Origin: Roseitalea sp. MMSF_3546
GTDB lineage: Bacteria; Pseudomonadota; Alphaproteobacteria; Rhizobiales; Rhizobiaceae
Reading direction: 5' to 3'
NCBI RefSeq assembly: GCF_030732865.1
Contig: NZ_JASHKB010000007.1
Coordinates: forward strand, 62,001-126,000
DNA length: 64,000 bases
Shown here: positions 1 through 8,274 of the stretch, piece after piece
How the letters are laid out: every line of letters begins with the position of its first letter
Numbering within the stretch: the stretch's first letter is position 1
Program-made: the position numbers and the translations under genes
Notes under the pieces: generated by a model
What the model saw: only the letters and a program-made list of their open reading frames with translations
Database searches by the model: none
Told to the model about the DNA's origin: nothing

Positions 1-554
1 CGCCCGCCGGCGACCGGCGCGGGCTCGACCCAGAGCCCGATGCCCGCCTCGGCGAGCCTTTGCCATGGAAAGGCCTCGCCCGGATCGCGCTTGCGGCCGG
101 GCGCGATGTCCGAATGGCCGACGACGTCATTGGCCGCGATCGCGTGGCGACCGACGATGTCGCGGCAAAGGGCGGTCAGCGCCGCGATCTGCGTATCGGG
201 AAAGCCGGGCAGGCCGGCCTCATGGCCGCCATTGGCGATCTCGATGCCGATGGAGGCGGAATTGACGTCCTGCGTGCCGCGCCAGTGGGACCGACCGGCA
301 TGCCAGGCGCGCCGGGCTTCGGGCACCATCTGCACGACGGCGCCATCCTCATGGACAAGATAATGGCTGGAGACCCCGCTTTGCGTGCTGCACAGCCAGT
401 CCTCGGCGGCGGTACCCGTCGCCATGCCCGTATAGTGCAGCACGAGGATGGTCGCACGCGCGCCCGCGCGCCGCGCGCCGGCATTGGGCGACAGGCGCAG
501 ACGCGCCGGCGAAAAGTCGGCGCCGGCACCCGCCCCGGTCCCCTGCCCCGTCAT
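1..554 (-). CDS. N-acetylmuramoyl-L-alanine amidase, AmpD family (3' end outside window)
   Basis: Zinc-dependent amidase that cleaves the amide bond between N-acetylmuramic acid and the L-Ala of muropeptides, used in cell-wall recycling or remodelling. About 184 residues are visible. The Amidase_2 fold is recognised by LVLHYTGM near residue 40 (first zinc-binding His), SIGIEIANGG near residue 100, and VVGHSDIAPGRKRDPG (second His plus Asp ligand). The gene runs off the left edge, so any C-terminal peptidoglycan-binding domain cannot be judged. The ATG at 554 overlaps the stop codon of the upstream TerB/J-domain gene as ATGA, so the two are probably translated together. No signal peptide is visible, which fits a cytoplasmic AmpD rather than a secreted AmiD. 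Confidence 0.88.
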   Translation of the reverse strand, partial: MTGQGTGAGAGADFSPARLRLSPNAGARRAGARATILVLHYTGMATGTAAEDWLCSTQSGVSSHYLVHEDGAVVQMVPEARRAWHAGRSHWRGTQDVNSASIGIEIANGGHEAGLPGFPDTQIAALTALCRDIVGRHAIAANDVVGHSDIAPGRKRDPGEAFPWQRLAEAGIGLWVEPAPVAGG

Positions 555-1261
555 TGCCGGCGAAGGCTCGGGGCGACCGCGTCCCAGGCCGCGTTGATCG
601 CGGCGATGCGCTCATGGGCGATGCCGAAGAACTCCTCGGGTACGCCGCGCGCGGCCATGGTGTCGGGATGATTGTCGCGCACGAGCGCCAGATAGGCCCG
701 GCGCGCTTCCTGATAGGACGTATCGGGAGACAGGCCCAATATGCGCCAGGGATCGGCCGCGCCGCCGTCGAGATGACGGGCCTTCAGCCGGTCGAACTCG
801 GCCGGGCCGATGCCGAAAATGGCGGCCACATCGGCCAGGAAGGTCAGTTCCTTGTCGTGGATCAGCCCGTCGGCCTTGGCGATGTGGAACAGCCCGTCCA
901 GTATGTCGCGCAGGATCGGGCAGTCGGGCCGGCCCGAGCCGCACAGGCTGGCGAGCTGGGAGGCATAGGCGTGGTAGCCCGCCACATCCTGCTTGGCCAG
1001 ATTGTACAGCGCGGCAACGCGCCCGGCATCCTTGTCGGGGATCTCGAAGATCTCTCGGAACGCGTCGACCTCGTCCACGGTGACGACGCCATCGGCCTTG
1101 GCCATCTTGGCCGAAAGCGCGATCATGGCGACCGAAAACGCAACGCGGGCGCGGGTTTCGGGGTCGCCGGCAAAGACCGTGCGGACCTGCTCGACAAGCG
1201 CACCGAACGGGTTGCCCGCCCGGCCGGTCACGAAATCGGAGATGCGCACCCAGATCGACAT
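551..1261 (-). CDS. DjlA-like protein with TerB and C-terminal J domain
   Basis: Co-chaperone-like protein of 236 residues. Residues about 25-145 form a TerB-type helical domain with two related acidic stretches (AKADGVVTVDEVDAF and AKADGLIHDKEL). Residues 170-235 form a J domain beginning DPWRILGL, with the HPD tripeptide at 198-200 that stimulates the ATPase of DnaK-type Hsp70. Classical DjlA carries an N-terminal membrane anchor; here only a short amphipathic start (ISDFVTGRAGNPFGALV) is seen. It therefore looks like the shorter, soluble alphaproteobacterial form. It forms an operon with the downstream amidase (4-base overlap). The client protein is not known from sequence. Confidence 0.85.
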   Translation of the reverse strand: MSIWVRISDFVTGRAGNPFGALVEQVRTVFAGDPETRARVAFSVAMIALSAKMAKADGVVTVDEVDAFREIFEIPDKDAGRVAALYNLAKQDVAGYHAYASQLASLCGSGRPDCPILRDILDGLFHIAKADGLIHDKELTFLADVAAIFGIGPAEFDRLKARHLDGGAADPWRILGLSPDTSYQEARRAYLALVRDNHPDTMAARGVPEEFFGIAHERIAAINAAWDAVAPSLRRQ

Positions 1262-1364
1262 GCCGCCTGATAGTGCAATGGTCGGGCAAATGTAAGGGCA
1301 GGCCCCGCACGTCCGCCCGACGGCGCGCTGCGGACCGGTCGCATGTCCCGGCCCCCATGCGGAC

Positions 1365-1380
1365 GGCCCGGCGCCGGGCC
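1365..1380. repeat. 16-bp perfect GC palindrome
   Basis: GGCCCGGCGCCGGGCC is a perfect palindrome lying in the 144-base gap between the acidic lipoprotein gene, which ends at 1406 on the minus strand, and the TerB/J-domain gene. It can form a very stable hairpin at the 3' end of the lipoprotein mRNA. There is no T-run after it in either direction, so it is not a classical intrinsic terminator. It may protect mRNA ends or act only in Rho-dependent termination. Confidence 0.4.
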
Positions 1381-1405
1381 GGGCCGGTCGTGCATTCGCG
1401 CGCGC

Positions 1406-2248
1406 TTACTGGCCGGTGGTCGTGGTGCCCTCTCCGGCTTGCTCACCGCCGTTTTCGAGCACGTCGGTGGCTTCGCGCAACCGCCTGACGGCGCCCTCGA
1501 GTTCATCGGCGGCTTCGCGCGCCTCCTCTGCGACATCCTCGGCCTCGGTCTGCAGGCCCTCGACCGTTTCCTCGACCGCCTCGGTGGCGTCCTCGCCTTC
1601 CTGGAGCACCTGGTCGGTCATGTCATCGGCGGTTCCGCCTGCCTCGCCCGTGCCGTTTGCGTCCGTATCGGCCGCCTGACCGGTCGTATCGTCGGTTTCC
1701 TGCATCGTCCGATCGCCGGTATCGGCCTCATCATCGGGCGTCGCGGTGCCGTCGGCCGGCTCCGAGGCGGGGCTCGTCGCCGTTCCGTTCTGCGTCTCGT
1801 CGGTGCCGGCGTCGTCAGTCAGCGATTGCTCCGGCGTGACATCGTCGGCGGGCAGCTGTTCCAGTGCGCCTTCGGTTTCCGCATCGGCTTCGACGTCGCC
1901 GGCCGCTTCCTCGCCGTCGCCGATCTGCGGGACAGCCTCGTCATCGCCGCCGGCCTGGCCGTCGATTTCGACATCGTCGTCGGCCAGTTCCGGATCGCCG
2001 GCATCGGGGATGAGTTCCATCTCCTCGCCGCCGGCCGGCTGGGCGGCGGTGTCGCCGGTCTCGTCGGCATCGACCGGTGCCGGCGCCGACTCCTGGACCG
2101 CATCTTCGACCTCCTCGGTCGTCTGGCCGAGTTCCTCGGTCTGAAGCTCGGGTTCGGCCGTGCCGAGCTCTTCCTCTTCTTCCTGACCGCAAGCGGTCAG
2201 CGCCAGAAGCGCGACCACGCTGACCGATGAAATGAGCAGTTTTCGCAT
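1406..2248 (-). CDS. Acidic, low-complexity lipoprotein of unknown function
   Basis: Predicted lipoprotein of 280 residues. The N-terminus MRKLLISSVSVVALLALTAC is a lipoprotein signal peptide with lipobox LTAC, so Cys20 should be lipidated after cleavage. The start at 2248 is preceded by AGGGAACG and gives this signal directly; the open frame continues upstream without coding character. The mature protein is dominated by Glu, Asp, Thr, Ala and Gly, starting with a run of five Glu after the anchor. Residues about 190-265 have heptad-like spacing of A/V/L among Glu and Asp and could form a coiled coil. No enzyme motif is visible. It may be a periplasmic spacer or a cation-binding protein; this is inference only. 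Confidence 0.72.
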   Translation of the reverse strand: MRKLLISSVSVVALLALTACGQEEEEELGTAEPELQTEELGQTTEEVEDAVQESAPAPVDADETGDTAAQPAGGEEMELIPDAGDPELADDDVEIDGQAGGDDEAVPQIGDGEEAAGDVEADAETEGALEQLPADDVTPEQSLTDDAGTDETQNGTATSPASEPADGTATPDDEADTGDRTMQETDDTTGQAADTDANGTGEAGGTADDMTDQVLQEGEDATEAVEETVEGLQTEAEDVAEEAREAADELEGAVRRLREATDVLENGGEQAGEGTTTTGQ

Positions 2249-2445
2249 GTTGTCGTTCCCTGTGTGGACCAGCGCTACGCGCCTTTCCTGATCGGACGAA
2301 CGCGCTGGCAACGCATTGGTTGCGCGCGTGGGATGCTGACTGTGCAGTGCAGCATCGCGGGTCCTAAGGCGGCCGTCTTGCTGCGGCAAGCGAATTCGGC
2401 CAAGAGTGAGCGTTCCGTTGATGGCTGTGACACAAAGTGAACGCG

Positions 2446-5400
2446 ATGACCGAGCGCTGGGACTTCTGGATCGACCGGGGCGGCACCTTCACCGACGTGA
2501 TCGGCCGGGCGCCCGACGGCACGCTCACCGCCCACAAGCTGTTGTCGGAAAACCCGGGCGCCTATCGCGACGCGGCGGTGCAGGGCATTCGCGACATGCT
2601 GGGCACGGGCAAGGGCGAGCCGGTGCCGGCGGCGGCGATCGGCACGGTGCGCATGGGCACGACGGTGGCGACCAACGCCCTGCTCGAGCGCAAGGGCGAC
2701 CGCACATTGCTGGTGATCACCAAGGGCTTCGGCGACGCGCTGCGCATCGCCTATCAGGCGCGGCCGGATATCTTCGCCAAGCAGATCGTGCTGCCCGAAC
2801 AGCTCCATGAGCGCGTCGTCGAGGTGCCCGAGCGCGTGCTCGCCGACGGCACGGTGGAGCGCGCCTTCGATCCCGACAGCGTGCGCCCGGCGCTGGAAAC
2901 GGCCAGGGCGGATGGCATCGATGCGGTCGCCATCGCCTTCATGCATGCCTGGGCGTTTCCCGAGCACGAGCGGGCGGCGGCCGACCTGGCCCGGCGGACC
3001 GGTTTCGGCCAGGTGTCGGTGAGCCACGAGGTCTCGCCGCTCGCCAAGCTGGTCGGGCGCGGCGACACGACCGTGGTCGATGCCTACCTGTCGCCGATCC
3101 TGCGCCGCTATGTCGAGCAGGTGGCGGCGGAACTGGGGATTGTGCCGAGTTCCACCTTCCCCTTGAAGGGAGGTCGCCAAAGCGAGCGTAGCGAAGCGAA
3201 GCCGGGTGGGGGTAGCGGCACCGCCAATGACACCCCCACCCCGGCCGGCACGACAAGCGCACCGGCCGACCCTCCCCGCAAGGGGGAGGGTGAAGGCGCC
3301 CTCACCCGCCTGCAATTCATGATGTCCTCGGGCGGGCTGACCGCGGCGGAGAAGTTCCAGGGCAAGGATGCCATCCTGTCCGGCCCCGCCGGCGGGGTCG
3401 TCGGCATGGCGCAGACGGCGCGCGCGGAGGGCTTTGTCCATGCCATCGGTTTCGACATGGGCGGCACGTCGACGGACGTGACCCACTATGCGGGCGGCTA
3501 TGAGCGCGAATTCGAGACCGAGGTCGCCGGCGTGCGCATCCGCGCGCCGATGATGCACATCCACACGGTGGCGGCCGGCGGCGGGTCGATCCTCAAATAC
3601 GAGGACGGGCGCTACCAGGTCGGCCCGCAAAGCGCAGGCGCCGATCCCGGCCCGGCCTGCTACCGGCGCGGCGGACCGCTGACGGTGACAGACGCCAATG
3701 TGATGGTCGGCAAGATCGATCCCGACCATTTCCCCGCAATCTTCGGCCCCGGCCAGGACCAGCGCCTCGACGCCGACGCGGTGAGCGAGAAATTCGCCGC
3801 CCTTGCCCGGACCATCGGCGACGGACGCAGCCCGGAGGCGATCGCCGAGGGGTTCCTGACGATCGCGGTGGAGAACATGGCCAATGCGATCAAGAAAATT
3901 TCCGTGCAGCGCGGCCATGACGTGACGGGCTATCTGCTCAACTGCTTTGGCGGAGCCGGCGGCCAGCATGCCTGCCTGGTCGCCGATGCGCTGGGGATCG
4001 ACGCGGTGCTGATCCATCCGCTGTCGGGGCTGCTGTCGGCCTATGGCATCGGGCTGTCGAAGACGTTCGCCTCGCGCCAGCACGCGCTCGTCGCCCCGCT
4101 GACGGACACGACGAGCGAGGAAATCGACAAGCTTCTGAATCGGTTGCGCGCCGAGGTTCACGCCGAGCTCGAAGACCAGGACGTCCCCGGCGCGGCGATC
4201 GCCGAAAGCCTGTCCCTGCATATCCGCTACGAGGGCACCGACACGGCGCTCGAAGTGCCCTTCGACGGTGCCGATCTCAAGGCGGCGCGGGCGGCGTTCG
4301 AGGCCGCGCACAAGGCGCAGTTCGGCTTCATCTCGCCGGGGCGGACCATGGTCGTCGAGGCGGTGGGGCTGGAGGGCACCGATGGCCGCGAACAGGCCCC
4401 GCCGACGCCCGACCTTGCCGCGAGCGCGCACGTATCGGCGCCCGACGGCGAGCGCGCGGTGTTCATGGCCGGGCAATGGCGCCGCGCGGGCCTTTTTCTG
4501 CGGGCCAAACTGGCGCCGGGGGCGCGGATCGACGGTCCGGCCATCATCTTCGAGGACAACCAGACGGTGGTCGTCGAGCCCGGTTGGCGGGCCGAACTGA
4601 CGCCGCGCGACACGCTGATGCTGCGCCGGGCGGCGGCGCGCGAGCAGGTCGCCCCGATCAGCACCGATGCCGATCCGGTGATGCTGGAAGTGTTCAACAA
4701 TCTGTTCATGTCGATCGCCGAGCAGATGGGCGTGACGCTCGCCAACACCGCATCGTCGGTGAACATCAAGGAGCGGCTCGATTTCTCCTGCGCGGTGTTC
4801 GACGCGACCGGCGCGCTGGTCGCCAACGCGCCCCACATGCCGGTGCATCTGGGCTCGATGGACCGGTCGGTGGAATCGATCATCCGCCAGAACCCGGACA
4901 TGAAGCCGGGCGACGTCTTCGCGCTCAACGCGCCCTATAATGGCGGCACGCACCTGCCGGACATCACGGTGGTCACGCCGGTGTTCGGGGAAATCAGTGG
5001 CGACACCAACATGGATGCCCCCCTCTCCCCCCTTGCGGGGGAGATGTCGCCGCAGGCGACAGAGGGGGGTATAGGCACCGGCGCGGACACACCCCCCTCT
5101 GTCAGCAAAGCTGACATCTCCCCCACAAGGGGGGAGAGGGGGAGCCCCGCACCGCCCCGCATCCTCTTCTTCGTCGCCTCGCGCGGTCATCACGCCGATG
5201 TCGGCGGCATGGCGCCGGGCTCGACCACGCCGCGCGCCACCCATGTCGACGAGGAAGGCGTGCTGATCGACAATTTCAAGCTGGTCGACCAGGGCACGCT
5301 GCGCGAGGACGCCTTTCTCGATCTGATGACCCGTCATCGCTACCCGGCGCGCAATCCCAGGCAGAACCTGGCCGATATCGTCGCCCAGGTCGCGGCGAAC

Positions 5401-6366
5401 GAAAAGGGCGTCGCCGAACTGCGCAGAATCGTCGGCCATTTCACCCTGCCGGTGGTCGAGGCCTATATGCGCCACGTGCAGGACAATGCCGAGGAGAGCG
5501 TGCGCCGCGTGATCGACCGGCTGAGCGATTGCGAGGCGACTTACCCCACCGATACCAGCCAGCAGATCAAGGTGACAATCTCGGTCGACCGCACCGCTCG
5601 CACGGCGCGGGTCGACTTCACCGGCACGTCTCCGGTCCAGAACAACAATTTCAACGCGCCCGAACCGGTGGCCCGCGCCGCCGTGCTCTACGTGTTCCGG
5701 CTGATGGTCGAGGCGCCGATCCCGATGAATGCGGGCTGCCTGAAGCCGATCGACATCGTCATTCCCGATGGATGCATGCTCAAGCCGGCCTATCCGGCGG
5801 CCGTCGTCGCCGGCAACACCGAGACCAGCCAGCACGTCACCAACTGTCTGCTCGAAGCGCTCGGCGCGCTCGCCAACGCGCAAGGGACGATGAACAATCT
5901 GACCTATGGCAACGACCGCCATCAGAACTACGAGACGATCTGCTCGGGCGCACCGGCGGGCGTGACGAACGATGGCCGGCCGTTCGCCGGCGCCTCTGGC
6001 GTGCACACGCATATGACCAACACGCGCATGACGGACCCCGAGATCGTCGAGATGCGCTATCCGGTGGTCGTCGAGGCGTTCTCGATCCGGCCGGGTTCGG
6101 GCGGCGACGGCGCCTTTCGGGGCGGCGACGGCACGCGGCGCGTGCTGCGCTTTGTCGAGGACATGGAGTGCGCGATCCTGTCATCGCACCGCGGGCGGCC
6201 GCCCAGGGGGCTGAACGGCGGCGGCGACGGGCAGCGCGGCAGGACCGAGATCAGGCGCCTCGACGGCACGCTCGAAGAGCTGCGCCACGCCGACCAGACC
6301 TCGGTGAAGGCGGGCGAAGCGGTGATCGTGACGACGCCGACACCGGGGGGTTTTGGGGCGGCATGA
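2446..6366 (+). CDS. Fused hydantoinase A/B, 5-oxoprolinase type
   Basis: ATP-dependent 5-oxoprolinase/hydantoinase family enzyme that opens cyclic amides such as 5-oxoproline. The 1306-residue chain fuses the HyuA half ([19 protein letters not shown] at the N-terminus; [17 protein letters not shown] around 350) to the HyuB half (from about 740; [18 protein letters not shown] near 840; [20 protein letters not shown] near the end). Fused family members are usually near 1200-1250 residues. The excess here is two low-complexity inserts of roughly 45 residues each, at about 236-283 and 858-899, encoded by palindromic repeats described separately. Both keep the frame open. An alternative GTG start lies at 2437. 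The substrate (5-oxoproline, hydantoin or N-methylhydantoin) cannot be read from the sequence, nor whether the inserts leave the enzyme active. Confidence 0.9.
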   Translation: MTERWDFWIDRGGTFTDVIGRAPDGTLTAHKLLSENPGAYRDAAVQGIRDMLGTGKGEPVPAAAIGTVRMGTTVATNALLERKGDRTLLVITKGFGDALRIAYQARPDIFAKQIVLPEQLHERVVEVPERVLADGTVERAFDPDSVRPALETARADGIDAVAIAFMHAWAFPEHERAAADLARRTGFGQVSVSHEVSPLAKLVGRGDTTVVDAYLSPILRRYVEQVAAELGIVPSSTFPLKGGRQSERSEAKPGGGSGTANDTPTPAGTTSAPADPPRKGEGEGALTRLQFMMSSGGLTAAEKFQGKDAILSGPAGGVVGMAQTARAEGFVHAIGFDMGGTSTDVTHYAGGYEREFETEVAGVRIRAPMMHIHTVAAGGGSILKYEDGRYQVGPQSAGADPGPACYRRGGPLTVTDANVMVGKIDPDHFPAIFGPGQDQRLDADAVSEKFAALARTIGDGRSPEAIAEGFLTIAVENMANAIKKISVQRGHDVTGYLLNCFGGAGGQHACLVADALGIDAVLIHPLSGLLSAYGIGLSKTFASRQHALVAPLTDTTSEEIDKLLNRLRAEVHAELEDQDVPGAAIAESLSLHIRYEGTDTALEVPFDGADLKAARAAFEAAHKAQFGFISPGRTMVVEAVGLEGTDGREQAPPTPDLAASAHVSAPDGERAVFMAGQWRRAGLFLRAKLAPGARIDGPAIIFEDNQTVVVEPGWRAELTPRDTLMLRRAAAREQVAPISTDADPVMLEVFNNLFMSIAEQMGVTLANTASSVNIKERLDFSCAVFDATGALVANAPHMPVHLGSMDRSVESIIRQNPDMKPGDVFALNAPYNGGTHLPDITVVTPVFGEISGDTNMDAPLSPLAGEMSPQATEGGIGTGADTPPSVSKADISPTRGERGSPAPPRILFFVASRGHHADVGGMAPGSTTPRATHVDEEGVLIDNFKLVDQGTLREDAFLDLMTRHRYPARNPRQNLADIVAQVAANEKGVAELRRIVGHFTLPVVEAYMRHVQDNAEESVRRVIDRLSDCEATYPTDTSQQIKVTISVDRTARTARVDFTGTSPVQNNNFNAPEPVARAAVLYVFRLMVEAPIPMNAGCLKPIDIVIPDGCMLKPAYPAAVVAGNTETSQHVTNCLLEALGALANAQGTMNNLTYGNDRHQNYETICSGAPAGVTNDGRPFAGASGVHTHMTNTRMTDPEIVEMRYPVVVEAFSIRPGSGGDGAFRGGDGTRRVLRFVEDMECAILSSHRGRPPRGLNGGGDGQRGRTEIRRLDGTLEELRHADQTSVKAGEAVIVTTPTPGGFGAA
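3153..3292. repeat. Nested palindromic repeat A, in frame within the oxoprolinase gene
   Basis: Outer arms lie at 3153-3175 and 3268-3292: CACCTTCCCCTTGAAGGGAG pairs imperfectly with the reverse complement of GACCCTCCCCGCAAGGGGGA. Inner arms are perfect: GGGTGGGGGT at 3204-3213 and ACCCCCACCC at 3232-3241. Between them is AGCGAGCGTAGCGAAGCGAA, itself repetitive. The segment interrupts HyuA just before the conserved [12 protein letters not shown], adding about 47 residues rich in Ser, Gly, Pro, Lys and Thr. The architecture matches the small palindromic intergenic elements common in rhizobial genomes (RIME-like), but here it lies inside a coding region. Confidence 0.8.
5019..5142. repeat. Nested palindromic repeat B, in frame within the oxoprolinase gene
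   Basis: Outer arms of 30 bases at 5019-5048 and 5113-5142 pair at 29 of 30 positions. Inner arms ACAGAGGGGGGT (5059-5070) and ACCCCCCTCTGT (5091-5102) are perfect. The element encodes [16 protein letters not shown] on the way in and [11 protein letters not shown] on the way out. It sits in HyuB between TVVTPVFGE and [16 protein letters not shown], which are adjacent in ordinary family members. The near-perfect arms suggest a recent arrival compared with repeat A. Its sequence differs from A, so two element families have hit the same gene. Confidence 0.85.
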
Positions 6367-6387
6367 TCGTGCGAGCCCTTGCGCCGC

Positions 6388-6403
6388 ATAACTTATGTGT
6401 TAT
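6388..6403. promoter_or_regulatory. Inverted repeat upstream of higB-like gene, candidate HigA operator
   Basis: ATAACTTATGTGTTAT has perfect 5-base arms (ATAAC/GTTAT) with two further pairing positions in the core. It is an AT-rich island in a GC-rich region and ends 14 bases before the toxin ATG. Type II antitoxins with an HTH domain usually repress their own operon from such a site. The assignment to the downstream antitoxin is inferred from position. Confidence 0.5.
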
Positions 6404-6417
6404 ATTGACGACGTACG

Positions 6418-6738
6418 ATGGCTTGGACCATTCGAATTGACGATGATGCGGCGCGAGACATCCGCAAGCTGCCCAATGATTTGCAGGCTCGCTTCGACGT
6501 TACAGCGCGCCTTATCGAAGAATCGGGTCTGGAGGCCTTGCCCTACCACTATGTGAAGCACATAGAAGGGAATATTTGGGAATTGCGACTGAAGGCACGG
6601 AGCGGGATCGGCCGTGTATTCTATTTCACGGTTTTGCCCGAGAACTTGATTGTACTGTCTGCTTTCAAGAAGACGAGCCAGAAGACGCCGCGCAAGGAAA
6701 TAGACAAGGCGCGCAGACGTTGGAGAGCGAAACAATGA
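6418..6738 (+). CDS. Type II toxin, RelE/HigB-like (Gp49 family)
   Basis: Putative mRNA-cleaving toxin of 106 residues in the RelE/HigB superfamily (phage-derived Gp49-like branch). Family hallmarks visible are the N-terminal ARDIRKLPNDLQARF, the core HIEGNIWELRLKARSGIGRV, a strand reading FYFTVLPENLIVLSAFKK, and the basic end KTPRKEIDKARRRW. The final helix is rich in Lys and Arg, as expected for an RNA-binding ribonuclease. The toxin gene comes first and its stop overlaps the antitoxin ATG as ATGA, the HigB-HigA order. Base composition is less GC-rich than neighbours, in line with horizontal acquisition. Confidence 0.85.
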   Translation: MAWTIRIDDDAARDIRKLPNDLQARFDVTARLIEESGLEALPYHYVKHIEGNIWELRLKARSGIGRVFYFTVLPENLIVLSAFKKTSQKTPRKEIDKARRRWRAKQ

Positions 6739-7010
6739 TCGATTTCAAGGAATTCCGGAAGGAACTGCTTGCCGATCCCGCAGTCAAGGCGGAGATCGAC
6801 CGACTGCAGCCCGAATTCGAGATGATGCGCAAGTTCATCGCCGCGCGCAAGGCGGCCGGCATGACCCAGGCAGACGTCGCCCGGGCGATGGGCAAGTCCC
6901 AGCCCTATGTGGCGCGGCTGGAAAGCGGCCGCGCCAACCCCTCGATCAAGTCGATCCGGGATTATGCCAGGGCGACCGGCCAGACGATCACGCTGGAGAT
7001 TGCACCCTGA
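6735..7010 (+). CDS. HTH-type antitoxin, HigA/XRE family
   Basis: Antitoxin of 91 residues paired with the upstream toxin. Residues about 34-85 form a cro/C1-type helix-turn-helix: IAARKAAGMTQADVARAMGK, then SQPYVARLESGRANPSIKSI. The N-terminal 30 residues (DFKEFRKELLADPAVKAEID) probably wrap the toxin, as in related pairs. The ATG at 6735 overlaps the toxin stop by four bases, so the antitoxin is made by translational coupling. It is expected to repress its own promoter, for which an inverted repeat at 6388-6403 is the candidate site. Confidence 0.87.
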   Translation: MIDFKEFRKELLADPAVKAEIDRLQPEFEMMRKFIAARKAAGMTQADVARAMGKSQPYVARLESGRANPSIKSIRDYARATGQTITLEIAP

Positions 7011-7032
7011 GACCGTCGGGCCGGCATTCTTG

Positions 7033-7614
7033 TCACGCCACCTTGTTGCGGGACATATGCTTGGCAGAGTTGCGCCGCCCGAACCAGATGCGGCCGAACA
7101 GCCCGTCCCTCTTGACCCATTGGTGCCAGGCGAACGCCGCCACGTGCAAAGCGATCAGCGCCATCAGCAAATAGGCGAAGACCGCGTGCGCATAGCGCGG
7201 CGTGTACTCCCAGAAGTCGGCCGGCAGCGGGTCGCCGGAGCCGCCGAACACGATCGGGCCGAGCCCGGCGGCGAGCGACAGGGCGATGCCGGAGGCGGCC
7301 ATGGCGATCGCCACCGCATAGAGCGACCAGTGGGTGACCACGCTGAGCCTGTCGAGCAGTGCATTGCCCGTGACGGCGTGCGAGGGTCTGGCGGTACGGG
7401 TGCGCACGACCAGCCGCACCAGCATGAGCAGCAGGATCAGCACGCCGATCGACATGTGCGCGCGCAGCATGAAGATCTTGTCGGGATCGGTGTTGGGCGT
7501 GTTTTCCAGCAGCACGCCACCGGCGACAAGGGCGACGCCGAGCATCAGCGCCAGCAGCCAGTGCAGCGTGACGAGCGCGGGGTGATAGCGGTCGGGTTGG
7601 CCTTGTGGAAGCAT
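7033..7614 (-). CDS. Cytochrome b561 family protein
   Basis: Inner-membrane di-haem b-type cytochrome of 193 residues with four predicted membrane helices. Candidate haem-ligand histidines lie in or next to helices: ALVTLHWLLALML, FMLRAHMSIGVLIL, VVTHWSLYAVAIAMAASG, and the final YAHAVFAYLLMALIALHVAAF. The family passes electrons between the quinone pool and periplasmic partners, for example in superoxide oxidation by E. coli CybB. It is followed by a basic cytoplasmic tail. The next gene upstream, 19 bases away on the same strand, encodes a secreted EF-hand protein, so the two probably form an operon. Confidence 0.9.
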   Translation of the reverse strand: MLPQGQPDRYHPALVTLHWLLALMLGVALVAGGVLLENTPNTDPDKIFMLRAHMSIGVLILLLMLVRLVVRTRTARPSHAVTGNALLDRLSVVTHWSLYAVAIAMAASGIALSLAAGLGPIVFGGSGDPLPADFWEYTPRYAHAVFAYLLMALIALHVAAFAWHQWVKRDGLFGRIWFGRRNSAKHMSRNKVA

Positions 7615-7633
7615 GGCAGGCTCTCCTCGGTCT

Positions 7634-8137
7634 TCATTGAACGCGAAAGTCGATATCGGGGCGGATCGCCGCGCGCAGGGCGACGATCACACCGAAGCTC
7701 TGCAGAAACTCCTGTTCGGACAGCAGGCCGTCATCGTTGAGGTCTGCGCGGCGGAAATCGGCGCTGACGGCAAAGCGCATCTCGGCCTCGGTCAGCACGA
7801 AGTCGGCATTGCGATCCCAGAAGCTGAAGACGATCCGCGTGGCCGTGGCATAGGCCTGGGGCTGGCCCTCGGCCTGGGCGATGATGGCATATCCGGGGTC
7901 CCAGGCGCTGAACTCGTCATAGGTGATCTTCAGGTCGCCGTCGGCGTCCATCGCATCGAAGACCTCGGCGCGAAAGCGCTCCATGTCGCCCATGTGCACA
8001 TGGCCCTTGCCATCGAGATCGATGGAACCGAAGACGAGTTCGGACAGTTCACGTCCTTGCGTCCTGTCATCCTGGGCACCGGCGGTGCCGGCCGCGGCGA
8101 GCGTCGCCGCCAGGGCTGTCAAAACGATCCTGCGCAT
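7634..8137 (-). CDS. Secreted EF-hand calcium-binding protein
   Basis: Exported protein of 167 residues. A cleavable signal peptide (MRRIVLTALAATLAAAGTAG, probably ending at AGAQ) is followed by EF-hand-like loops. The clear ones are DADGDLKITYDEF (about 64-76) and DLNDDGLLSEQEF (about 132-144). DLDGKGHVHMGDME (about 40-53) and DRNADFVLTEAEM (about 108-120) are degenerate. The good loops keep Asp at positions 1, 3 and 5 and Glu at 12, so calcium binding is likely in the periplasm. It is co-oriented with the cytochrome b561 gene and divergent from a MarR-type regulator, which suggests a small regulated redox module. Confidence 0.85.
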   Translation of the reverse strand: MRRIVLTALAATLAAAGTAGAQDDRTQGRELSELVFGSIDLDGKGHVHMGDMERFRAEVFDAMDADGDLKITYDEFSAWDPGYAIIAQAEGQPQAYATATRIVFSFWDRNADFVLTEAEMRFAVSADFRRADLNDDGLLSEQEFLQSFGVIVALRAAIRPDIDFRVQ

Positions 8138-8251
8138 GGTTCACCTCCTTTTTCGCACCGGTCCCGTCAGCGGCGACGGCCTTGGCAGTGGCTTTGGCAA
8201 CGGCCATGGCGACCGTCAGCTTGACAGGCACGGCGATATCTCACAAAATAA

Positions 8252-8274
8252 CTTACATGGAATTATCTTACATG
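8252..8274. promoter_or_regulatory. Repeated CTTACATG motif at marR start, candidate operator
   Basis: CTTACATG occurs at 8252-8259 and again at 8267-8274, 15 bases apart, within an AT-rich patch (ATAACTTACATGGAATTAT is also partly palindromic). The second copy contains the likely start codon of the MarR-family gene. Binding there would block both its own translation start region and possibly the divergent EF-hand promoter. The assignment rests on position and composition only. Confidence 0.35.

Noticed and set aside
3153-5142. The two repeats as a CRISPR or transposon
   Set aside because: No repeat-spacer array, no transposase, and each element is single and palindromic.
2275-6012. A 1245-codon open frame on the minus strand opposite the oxoprolinase gene
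   Set aside because: Composition is dominated by Arg, His, Gly and Ala without domains; it is the antisense shadow of a high-GC gene whose plus-strand product has clear HyuA/HyuB motifs.
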